Shown here: piece by piece, positions 6,502 through 13,520 of the stretch | How the letters are laid out: each line of letters starts with the position of its first letter | How positions within the stretch are numbered: the first letter of the stretch is position 1 | Source of the DNA: Bacteroidota bacterium | GTDB lineage: Bacteria; Bacteroidota; Bacteroidia; Bacteroidales; PUMT01 | Length of the DNA: 14,614 nucleotides | Direction of reading: 5' to 3' | Assembly: GCA_003567115.1 (NCBI GenBank) | Contig: PXAP01000341.1 | Span: 1 to 14,614, forward strand | Made by a program: the position numbers and the translations under genes | Notes under the pieces: generated by a model | Database searches by the model: none | The model's input: only the letters and a program-made list of their open reading frames with translations | Told to the model about the DNA's origin: nothing

Positions 6502-8895
6502 ATGATAAGGAACTACATATTGATCGCTGTCCGGAATATCCGCAAAAGAGGTGTCTTTTCGGTAATAAATATTGCCGGGTTGGCAGTCGGGATGGCTTGC
6601 AGTATTCTCATCCTGATGTGGGTTGACCATGAATTGAGCTATGACCGGTTTCATCCCGGGCATAAGGATATCTACCGCCTTGGCTTCAGGGCCGAGATGC
6701 TCGGCACCTCGATGGATGTGCCTGTAGCCATGGCGCCCCTGGCCAGGGTGCTTAAAGAAACCTTTCCCGGCATTGATGATGTTGTAAGGATTGATGTGCC
6801 TGAAAACGTAAATGTCAGCGTTGGTGACGATCATTATGTCGAACCTCTGGTTATCAAAGCAGATTCTTCATTTTTCACCTTTTTCGGATATGAGCTCGAA
6901 ACAGGCGATCCCGGGAGGGTGCTTAGTCATCCGTTCAGTATAGTTATAACCAGGGATATGGCCAGGAAGTATTTTGGCGATGAAAACCCGGTTGGTGAGG
7001 TTATAAGGTTAAATAATGCTCATGATTACACTGTTACAGGCATTGCTGCAAATCCTCCGTCTAATTCTCATATCACGTTCAGCGCAGTTGTACCATTCAT
7101 GTCTCTTTACGAGATACGCTCTCCCGGATCAATGGACCACTGGCTCAGCCTGTCTTACTTTACATACTTCAGGGCAAACAACAGTTATGAGGAGGCTGTT
7201 TTTTTCGAAAGGCTCGAAGATCTTTTTGAAGAAAGATTCGGAGAGCAATCGCGGGAGTACGGTATTGCCCTTGATCCGTTCCTTCAACCGGTTACCTCCA
7301 TTCACCTGAACTCAAACATGCTTATTGAGCTTACGCCTCCCGGGAACAAAGCAAGTGTTTATATTTTTTCAGCCGTTTCGGTTTTTATTCTTCTGCTGGC
7401 ATGCATTAACTTCATGAACCTTTCTACAGCAAAGGCATCATTAAGGTCAAAAGAGGTTGGAATAAGGAAAGTTTCGGGTGCGTCAAAAAGCCAGCTTGTG
7501 AGGCAGTTCCTCGGAGAATCGGTCATATATGCACTTATAGCAGCAGTTATTGCGGTTCCACTGGTTGAACTTGGGTTGCCCTGGTTCAATAATATTACAA
7601 ACCTTGATCTCTCCTTTTTCAGCCCAAACAACCACCGGATCCTGGCTGTGTTCCCGCTGTTTGTTGTTTTCGTCGGACTTTTAGCGGGCAGCTACCCTGC
7701 CTTCATACTTTCTGCCTGGAACCCTGTCAGGACTTTGAGGGGAGGAAAAACAGAATCCAGGGGACGTTCGTGGCTCAGGAGCGGACTGATCGTCTTCCAG
7801 ATGATTATATCGGTAACACTGGTGATCTGCACCACCTTTGTCTGGAAACAACTGAATTATATCAACAGCAAGGACCTGGGGTTTACAAAGTCTGACAAGA
7901 TCATTGTAAACCTTATCACATTAGACCTGCGTAACCGTTACCAGGTAATTGATCAGCATTTGCAGGGCGTCGCCGGTGTTAACGGTATTGCCTTTTCAAC
8001 CTCCTTTCCGGGAGAGGAGTTCAGCGGCACTGTTTTTAAGCCCGAAGGTGTTGATGAAGAGAGCATAATCAGTTTTATGCATGCTGATCCTGAGTATAGC
8101 GGACTAATGGATATCAGGATTAAAGATGGAAGAAATTTTGACCCGGCTTTTGCCACAGATACAATGGCGGTACTTATAAATGAAACGGCAGCTCGTACAT
8201 TCGGCTGGAACGACCCTGTTGGCATGACCATAGGACGGCAGCGCGGCGAGAACAATATTGAAATCTATACTGTGATCGGTGTTGTAGGCGATTTTCACTT
8301 CAAGTCTGTGCACCAGCTGGTCGAGCCCCTTATAATTCATCTTTTAAGAGGGTCCCCCAGGTATATGACCATTGATATTTCTCCGGTGAATTTTCACCTT
8401 ACCATTGCCGGCATAAAAGAAGCATGGGAAGAAATCAATCCCGATGACCCGTTCGAATTCGCCCTGCTGTCTGATAAATATGATTTCCATTACAGAACGG
8501 AGATGCAACTGGGCCGGATATTTACCTTCTTCAGCCTGCTGGCATTTCTGATAGCCGCTCTTGGCATGTACGGGCTCTCTTCATTCATGGTTGAGAACAG
8601 AACGAAGGAGATTGGCGTGCGAAAGGTTTTCGGGGCCAATGAGGTTTCAATTGTATTCATATTTTTCAGGCAGTTTGGATTATGGCTGTTAATTGCGAAT
8701 GTTGTTTCATGGGTTCTGGCATGGTATTTCACTGCCAGGTGGCTTGAGATGTTTGCATACCGGATACCGTTAGAAAATCCAATTGTTTTTGCCGGCGCAG
8801 CATCGATGTCGGTATTGGTGGTGTTCATTGCCTCAGGGTACCAGTCACTGAAAGCGGCATTGATCGATCCGGCCAGATCACTGCGTTACGAATAG
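6502..8895 (+). CDS. FtsX/MacB-type ABC transporter permease, array member 3
   Basis: Third paralogue, 797 residues. Membrane segments at about 21-43, 286-306, 338-360 and 380-402, then 428-448, 674-697, 724-744 and 762-782. Extracytoplasmic domains at about 45-284 and 450-672. Coupling-type motifs are KEVGIRKVSGA (317-327) and KEIGVRKVFGA (702-712); the C-terminus is DPARSLRYE. It groups with member 4, not with members 1 and 2: both have ELSYDR after the first membrane segment, an M(L/Q)GxSxxxP segment then APMA or APLA in the first domain, and LQPxTSIHL before the second membrane segment. The preceding 105-bp gap is the longest in the array and holds several dyads, so this gene may have an extra regulatory input. 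Start ATG 6502 gives MIRNYI, matching the N-termini of the other three. Substrate unknown. Confidence 0.92.
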   Translation: MIRNYILIAVRNIRKRGVFSVINIAGLAVGMACSILILMWVDHELSYDRFHPGHKDIYRLGFRAEMLGTSMDVPVAMAPLARVLKETFPGIDDVVRIDVPENVNVSVGDDHYVEPLVIKADSSFFTFFGYELETGDPGRVLSHPFSIVITRDMARKYFGDENPVGEVIRLNNAHDYTVTGIAANPPSNSHITFSAVVPFMSLYEIRSPGSMDHWLSLSYFTYFRANNSYEEAVFFERLEDLFEERFGEQSREYGIALDPFLQPVTSIHLNSNMLIELTPPGNKASVYIFSAVSVFILLLACINFMNLSTAKASLRSKEVGIRKVSGASKSQLVRQFLGESVIYALIAAVIAVPLVELGLPWFNNITNLDLSFFSPNNHRILAVFPLFVVFVGLLAGSYPAFILSAWNPVRTLRGGKTESRGRSWLRSGLIVFQMIISVTLVICTTFVWKQLNYINSKDLGFTKSDKIIVNLITLDLRNRYQVIDQHLQGVAGVNGIAFSTSFPGEEFSGTVFKPEGVDEESIISFMHADPEYSGLMDIRIKDGRNFDPAFATDTMAVLINETAARTFGWNDPVGMTIGRQRGENNIEIYTVIGVVGDFHFKSVHQLVEPLIIHLLRGSPRYMTIDISPVNFHLTIAGIKEAWEEINPDDPFEFALLSDKYDFHYRTEMQLGRIFTFFSLLAFLIAALGMYGLSSFMVENRTKEIGVRKVFGANEVSIVFIFFRQFGLWLLIANVVSWVLAWYFTARWLEMFAYRIPLENPIVFAGAASMSVLVVFIASGYQSLKAALIDPARSLRYE

Positions 8896-8930
8896 GAGTC
8901 CGTTATCGTACACGTTAATATAACATAATA

Positions 8931-11366
8931 ATGATAAAGAATTATATTACTATAGCGTACCGGAACCTGATAAGGAAAAAAGGTTATTCTTTGATTAATG
9001 TTTCCGGACTTGCAATCGGGATTGCCAGCTCAGTTTTAATACTTCTTTTTGTGCAGGATGAGCTGAGTTATGACAGGCACCATGAAAATTCCTCCAGCAT
9101 TTACCGCCTTTGCATGAAAGCCAGCATGCAGGGAAGCAGCTTCAATGCTCCTATTACACCGGCACCCATGGCTGCAACTCTTGTAGCCGACTATCCTGAG
9201 GTGCTGAGTGCTGTAAGATTCTATAATTTTGATGCTACACCCGTATTGCGCCATGGCAACAGGAGTATTGTCGAAAGGGGATTTGTTTGGGCTGACTCAA
9301 CTCTCTTCGACATATTCTCTTTTCATATGGTTAAGGGCGACCCTAAAAACGCCCTCAACCGTCCCCATACGATCGTAATGACCGAGTCGGCAGCAGGTAA
9401 GTATTTTGGTGATGAAGACCCTTTAGGCAAGACGCTGGAGTTTGGAACCGAGCGTATCCATTTTGAAGTTACGGGGATTATTGAAGACCCGCCGGCAAAT
9501 TCACATTTTTCGTTCGATGTGGCCGGCTCTTTTATCAGTGTTCCGCAACACAGTAACCAGCTGTGGGTGAGCAATAACTATTACACCTATATTCTTCTTG
9601 ACGAAAGGTCCGACCCTGCCGAACTGCAGGCAAAATTTCCCGAAATGCTTGAGAGGTACCTCGGGCCGCAGATTGAAATGGCCCTGGGTATAACCCTGGA
9701 AGATTTCTATGAAAGCGGCGATGAATGGGGTTATTACCTTCAACCGCTTACCAGTATACATCTGCATTCCGACCTTCAGTACGAGATCCGGGGAAACGGA
9801 AGCATGACCACAGTTGTGGTGTTTTCATTAATTGCGCTGTTCATACTTGTTATCGCGAGTATAAATTTCATGAACCTGTCCACTGCCAGGTCTGCAGGAA
9901 GGGCAAAAGAGATTGGACTTAAAAAGGTGGCAGGTTCATCCAGGGCACAGCTTATAAACCAGTTCCTTGGCGAATCGGTATTTTTAAGTTTTGTATCACT
10001 GGTTGCTGCCCTGGTGCTGGTTGAACTGTTTTTACCCTCTTTCAACAATATATCCGGCAAGCAACTGCAACTGCAGTATTTTACTACATGGTACACCCTG
10101 CCCGGCTTATTGCTGGTAGGCATTTTCGTGGGACTTATGTCAGGCAGCTATCCGGCATTCTATTTGGCCTCCTTTGAGCCTGTAAAGGTTCTTAAGGGCA
10201 AATTGCAGTCGGGGATGAAAGGCTCCAGACTGAGAGGCATACTTGTGGTATTCCAGTTTGTAATTACCATTGTGTTAATAATAAGCACACTGACTGTGTA
10301 CCGCCAGATGGATTATATCAGAACGAAGGATCTGGGCATGGATCCCGATAACGTGCTTGTTATCCAAAGGGGTTATAATATTCCGCAGGAACAAAGGGAA
10401 GCATTCTGCCAGGAGCTGGATGGGTTTGCCGGGATAATAAGTACTTCAAAGGCGCATGCTATTCCTGGTACACCATTCAGCGGCAATGCATTCAGGCGGG
10501 AGGGGACTGCTTCGGGTGAGCAGAATATAATATCAAATGCGTGGGTGGACTGGGATTATGCTGATGTGCTTCAGCTTGAACTTGTTGACGGCAGGTTCTT
10601 TTCACGCAATTATGCAAGTGATTCCCTCGCTGTTGTGATGAATGAAACGGCAGTGAGGCAAATGGGCTATTCAGACCCTGTTGGCAGCCGTGTCCTTCAG
10701 ACCGGGGCGGGTGGAACGGAAGACGCCCCCGAAGATATTGCTTTTACAATAATCGGGGTAGTGCGGGATTTCCATTTCGAAACGCTGCGTCAGACAATCA
10801 ATCCTGTGATCTTAAGTCCCGGAGATTGGGGTGGGTACATTATTGCCAGGGTCGAGCCGGGCAGTTCTGCTGCCGCAATTGATTTTGCCCGCCAGAAGTG
10901 GGACGAGTTTGTCGATGACCAGCCATTTGAATATTCATTCCTGGCAGATGATCTTGTTGCCGGATACAGGAGTGAACAGAGGACGGGAATGATATTTTCG
11001 ATTTTTGCAGTTCTTTCGGTTTTTGTGGCTTGCCTGGGGTTGCTCGGACTGGCATCGTTTACGGCAGAACAGCGGAGCCGGGAAATAGGTATTAGAAAGG
11101 CTATGGGGGCTTCAGAAGCATCAGTAATAGCACTGCTTTCCAAAGAGATAAATTACCTGCTGCTTATCTCAACCTTAATAGCATGGCCGTTTGCCTGGTA
11201 TTTTATGAGAAACTGGCTTGAGAATTTTGCTTACAGGATTGATCAGGGAATCGTATTGTTTTTGGCGGCATCTGTAATAACCTATATTATAGCAATTTCA
11301 ACAGTCAGCTTCCAGGCTTACCGGGCTGCAAGGCTGAACCCTGTCGAAACGCTCAGAGATGAGTGA
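8931..11366 (+). CDS. FtsX/MacB-type ABC transporter permease, array member 4
   Basis: Fourth and longest paralogue, 811 residues. Membrane segments at about 21-43, 293-315, 345-368 and 388-412, then 436-457, 684-710, 740-758 and 772-794. The first extracytoplasmic domain (about 45-292) is enlarged by an insert near 240-268 before YYLQPLTSIHL. The second, about 460-682, has an extra Gly/Glu/Asp-rich loop near 589-603. The first coupling motif is slightly divergent, KEIGLKKVAGS (326-336); the second is canonical, REIGIRKAMGA (717-727). It ends NPVETLRDE. It starts 35 bp after member 3 and so is surely in the same transcription unit. Its stop at 11364-11366 lies 1 bp from the stop of the oppositely oriented TetR gene, leaving no room for a terminator between them. 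Substrate and ATPase partner unknown. Confidence 0.92.
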   Translation: MIKNYITIAYRNLIRKKGYSLINVSGLAIGIASSVLILLFVQDELSYDRHHENSSSIYRLCMKASMQGSSFNAPITPAPMAATLVADYPEVLSAVRFYNFDATPVLRHGNRSIVERGFVWADSTLFDIFSFHMVKGDPKNALNRPHTIVMTESAAGKYFGDEDPLGKTLEFGTERIHFEVTGIIEDPPANSHFSFDVAGSFISVPQHSNQLWVSNNYYTYILLDERSDPAELQAKFPEMLERYLGPQIEMALGITLEDFYESGDEWGYYLQPLTSIHLHSDLQYEIRGNGSMTTVVVFSLIALFILVIASINFMNLSTARSAGRAKEIGLKKVAGSSRAQLINQFLGESVFLSFVSLVAALVLVELFLPSFNNISGKQLQLQYFTTWYTLPGLLLVGIFVGLMSGSYPAFYLASFEPVKVLKGKLQSGMKGSRLRGILVVFQFVITIVLIISTLTVYRQMDYIRTKDLGMDPDNVLVIQRGYNIPQEQREAFCQELDGFAGIISTSKAHAIPGTPFSGNAFRREGTASGEQNIISNAWVDWDYADVLQLELVDGRFFSRNYASDSLAVVMNETAVRQMGYSDPVGSRVLQTGAGGTEDAPEDIAFTIIGVVRDFHFETLRQTINPVILSPGDWGGYIIARVEPGSSAAAIDFARQKWDEFVDDQPFEYSFLADDLVAGYRSEQRTGMIFSIFAVLSVFVACLGLLGLASFTAEQRSREIGIRKAMGASEASVIALLSKEINYLLLISTLIAWPFAWYFMRNWLENFAYRIDQGIVLFLAASVITYIIAISTVSFQAYRAARLNPVETLRDE

Positions 11367-11367
11367 G

Positions 11368-11973
11368 TCAGGATCTGTTATGGTGCCTTTCAAGTAATTC
11401 CAGCCCCCTGGCGGTAGCAACTCCTCTGGTCATGTTAATAATTATATTCTCATATATCTCAGCAAGAGAGAACTTTTTTGCCGGCGGGAACTTCTGGTCA
11501 GATAACATGGATAATTGTTCTATTAAGATAAGTGCTATGATCTCCTCGTTGATGTCTTTCCTATAAATACCCTGTTTTTTGCCTTTTTTAAGAAGATCCA
11601 GAATAAATTTCCTTGAATGGACTTTGTTTTGCTCTATTTTTTCTTTCCAGATATTGGGATAAAGGCGCTTAAGATCTGAAAAATATTTCGGATTGATCCC
11701 TGAAAGCATCTCTGAGCCATTTTTCAGAAGGGACATAACTGCCTCTATAGTATTTTTCGATTCAGAGAGGAGCTTATTATTCAGTTCCATTTGCTCTTTC
11801 TGGGTATGATCGATAGTTGCCCTTATCAAAGAATCCTTATTTTTAAAATTCTCGTAAATAGTTCTTTTTGATATCCTTAGTTTTTTTGCGATACTATCCA
11901 TCTTTACCTTTTTCACTCCTTTTTGAAAAAAGAGCTTCGCAGATTCTCTTATGATTTCTTCACGAACATCCAT
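11368..11973 (-). CDS. TetR/AcrR-family transcriptional regulator
   Basis: DNA-binding repressor-type protein of 201 residues. The N-terminal helix-turn-helix domain is clear: REEIIRESAKLFFQKGVKKV (4-23), then MDSIAKKLRISKRTIYENFK (25-44) with the recognition helix at about 35-41 and the family-typical NKDSLI at 45-50. The all-helical remainder (about 52-201) would bind a ligand and form the dimer; it is too variable to predict the ligand. Gene tail meets the last permease gene tail with a 1-bp gap. Upstream it is divergent from the XylF-like gene across 524 bp. A 20-bp near-palindrome 26-45 bp before its start codon suggests autoregulation. TetR proteins of this style in Bacteroidota often sit beside efflux operons, so control of a permease operon is possible but not shown. 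The gene is more AT-rich than the permeases. Confidence 0.93.
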   Translation of the reverse strand: MDVREEIIRESAKLFFQKGVKKVKMDSIAKKLRISKRTIYENFKNKDSLIRATIDHTQKEQMELNNKLLSESKNTIEAVMSLLKNGSEMLSGINPKYFSDLKRLYPNIWKEKIEQNKVHSRKFILDLLKKGKKQGIYRKDINEEIIALILIEQLSMLSDQKFPPAKKFSLAEIYENIIINMTRGVATARGLELLERHHNRS

Positions 11974-11998
11974 GTCTTATATATTGTTTTCAGGTCGG

Positions 11999-12018
11999 AA
12001 AGATAAATATTAATCTTT
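11999..12018. promoter_or_regulatory. Candidate TetR operator
   Basis: AAAGATAAATATTAATCTTT is a 20-bp near-perfect palindrome; 18 of 20 positions are symmetric. It lies 26-45 bp upstream of the TetR start codon. On the minus strand its inner edge overlaps TATCTTTC (12005-11998), one base from the -7 consensus TAnnTTTG, so a bound dimer would cover the promoter. Position and symmetry fit TetR autorepression; binding itself is inferred. Confidence 0.45.
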
Positions 12019-12140
12019 AGATATGAATTACCGGATTTTTGGAAATATATCAATAATCTTTTACCATGGGCCTTATCAGCAGTATAAATTTTTTCAGATT
12101 CCGGATTTTATAAAAACACCTTAAGGATTACCTTAAAAAT

Positions 12141-12158
12141 ATTGATTATAAGATCAAT
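12141..12158. repeat. Inverted repeat ATTGAT-N6-ATCAAT
   Basis: Six-bp arms (12141-12146 and 12153-12158) around TATAAG, flanked on both sides by CCTTAA copies (12119-12124 with the palindrome CCTTAAGG, 12131-12136 and 12162-12167). It could be a regulator site in the divergent region, but AT-rich DNA yields such dyads by chance. Confidence 0.25.
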
Positions 12159-12300
12159 TTGCCTTAAATTTAAATCATAAAGAATGTTAAATATTCGTTA
12201 TTAAAGCAAAGATATTGCTGATATTACTTTCAACAGATAAAAGGTTTGTTGATATAATTTGACAATTGAATATATTGCTTACAACTAACCGAATTTTGTT

Positions 12301-12429
12301 ATGTTCCAGCCAGGATTCATAATTTCGCCTTTACAAACAATTGTACGGTCAAATGCCGGAAACATTTCTGGTGGAAGGTTGCCGGGAGATAATATTACAA
12401 TTAATTCTGGAATTGAAGACCTCAGTTAA
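12301..12429 (+). CDS. Possible 42-residue peptide
   Basis: ATG 12301 to TAA 12427-12429, in the only less AT-rich part of the divergent region, same direction as the XylF-like gene and 68 bp before it. The product (MFQPGFIISPL start, Gly/Asn-rich middle ISGGRLPGDN at 23-32, end GIEDLS) has no signal peptide or membrane segment and no family I recognise. A -7-like GAATTTTG (12291-12298) with TTG at 12266-12268 lies just upstream. If that is the promoter, this frame would be in the 5' leader of the XylF-like gene and could be a leader peptide. It may equally be non-coding. Confidence 0.2.
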   Translation: MFQPGFIISPLQTIVRSNAGNISGGRLPGDNITINSGIEDLS

Positions 12430-12497
12430 TTTTAATCATATAAAATATTTAATTGATCCAGCTATACAACCTTAATTTCTCACTTAAACCAAATGTT

Positions 12498-13508
12498 ATG
12501 AAAAAAGGAGTGTTTATAATCCTGGCGATGATATTCAGCATTATAATGATATCATCATGTTCAAGTACAGACGGAATAAAGATTGGATTTAGTGTAGGCC
12601 CCTCACATGAGAGATGGGATAAAGACATTGATTATTTTTCTTCCCATATCAGAAATGCGGGAGCCACAGTACTGGTTACTGAAGCTGAAAACAGTCATGT
12701 CCGGCAATTTGAACAGGTAATAGAATTATTAAAAAATGATATAGATGTTCTTGTAATAGTTCCGGTCGACAGCAAAAGGGCATCTGATATTGTAAATCTT
12801 GCTCATGAGCATGATGTAAGGGTCATTGCGTATGATCGTATAGTAAATGATTGCGATCTTGACTTTTATGTTTCATTTGATAATATGAGGGTGGGAGAGA
12901 TGCAGGCTGAATATCTTTCCAGGATTAAAGATGAAGGTCGTTATGCTCTTCTTGGGGGAGATCACGGTGATAATAATTCCATCCTCCTTCGCCTCGGGCA
13001 AATGAATGTCCTGCAGCCTTTTGTTGAAACCGGGAGAATATCCATTGTTGTTGATGAGTTCATCAGGGGGTGGAGCAGAGATGAAGCCTTCAGGATACTT
13101 GATAATTATCTGGAGTCAAATCCTGAGCAGCTTGATGCGGTAGTGGCCTCCAATGATCACATTGCTGACGGGGCCTTCAGGGCACTTGACAAGCATGACC
13201 TGGTCGGCAAAGTATTACTGTCAGGACAGGATGCTGAGAGATCTGCCTGCCATCGAATAATCAACGGGAATCAAACCATGACGGTTTATAAATATATAGA
13301 GACCCTTGCCAACGTTGCTGCTTCCACGGCTCTGTCCCTGGCAGCAGGAGATCCGGTAATGAACACGCAGCTTTCTATTAATAACGGACAAACAATGGTG
13401 CCGACAATACAATTGTCATCAATGGTTTCAGTGCATGCGGCAAATATCAGAATGACAGTTTTTGCCGACGGGTATCTTGATGAAGATATGATTTTTGACG
13501 TGAATTAA
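12498..13508 (+). CDS. XylF-like periplasmic sugar-binding lipoprotein
   Basis: Type I periplasmic binding protein of the ribose/xylose group, 336 residues from ATG 12498. The frame extends 15 codons upstream to a TTG at 12453, but ATG 12498 starts a perfect lipoprotein signal: MKKG, hydrophobic 5-18, lipobox ISSC with Cys21. The mature part closely follows E. coli D-xylose-binding protein XylF: ERWDKD, DVLVIVPVDS, VIAYDRIVND, FYVSFDN, VGEMQAEYL, GDHGDNNS, GQMNVL, DAVVASND, LSGQDAE and TMTVYK appear in order. Residues that hold the sugar in XylF (the Arg-Trp of ERW, the Arg of YDR, the Asn of DNN, the Trp of RGW, the Asn of SND, the Asp of GQD, the Lys of VYK) are all present, so a xylose-like pentose ligand is a fair inference. 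No XylG ATPase or XylH permease adjoins it, unlike in importers. It may serve a sensor role or a distant transporter. It converges on lplA with 5 bp between stops. Confidence 0.9.
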   Translation: MKKGVFIILAMIFSIIMISSCSSTDGIKIGFSVGPSHERWDKDIDYFSSHIRNAGATVLVTEAENSHVRQFEQVIELLKNDIDVLVIVPVDSKRASDIVNLAHEHDVRVIAYDRIVNDCDLDFYVSFDNMRVGEMQAEYLSRIKDEGRYALLGGDHGDNNSILLRLGQMNVLQPFVETGRISIVVDEFIRGWSRDEAFRILDNYLESNPEQLDAVVASNDHIADGAFRALDKHDLVGKVLLSGQDAERSACHRIINGNQTMTVYKYIETLANVAASTALSLAAGDPVMNTQLSINNGQTMVPTIQLSSMVSVHAANIRMTVFADGYLDEDMIFDVN

Positions 13509-13510
13509 TT

Positions 13511-13520
13511 GTTTTAAAAC
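13511..13520. repeat. Palindrome between convergent stops
   Basis: GTTTTAAAAC, a perfect 10-bp palindrome beginning 3 bp after the XylF-like stop and covering the lplA stop codon. Too short and AT-rich for a convincing two-way terminator, but it is the only dyad at this tail-to-tail junction. Confidence 0.2.

Larger units (their letters stand above)
11974..12497. other. AT-rich divergent intergenic region
   Basis: 524 bp between the TetR gene and the XylF-like gene, transcribed away from each other. It is markedly AT-rich except for a stretch at about 12300-12420. It holds the promoters of both genes in principle, the near-palindrome 11999-12018, the dyad 12141-12158, three CCTTAA copies (12119, 12131, 12162), a 9-bp direct repeat CCGGATTTT (12031 and 12101), and one possible 42-codon frame. 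No tRNA, insertion sequence or clear terminator was seen. Confidence 0.6.

Noticed and set aside
6400..6834. 144-codon minus-strand frame across the permease 2-3 gap
   Set aside because: It lies mostly antisense to the well-supported start of permease 3, shows no family signature, and its composition follows from the opposing gene.
12110..12240. CRISPR-like or iteron-like repeat array
   Set aside because: The CCTTAA copies are only 6-7 bp, three in number and unevenly spaced (12 and 31 bp), so they fit neither a CRISPR nor a replication-origin pattern.
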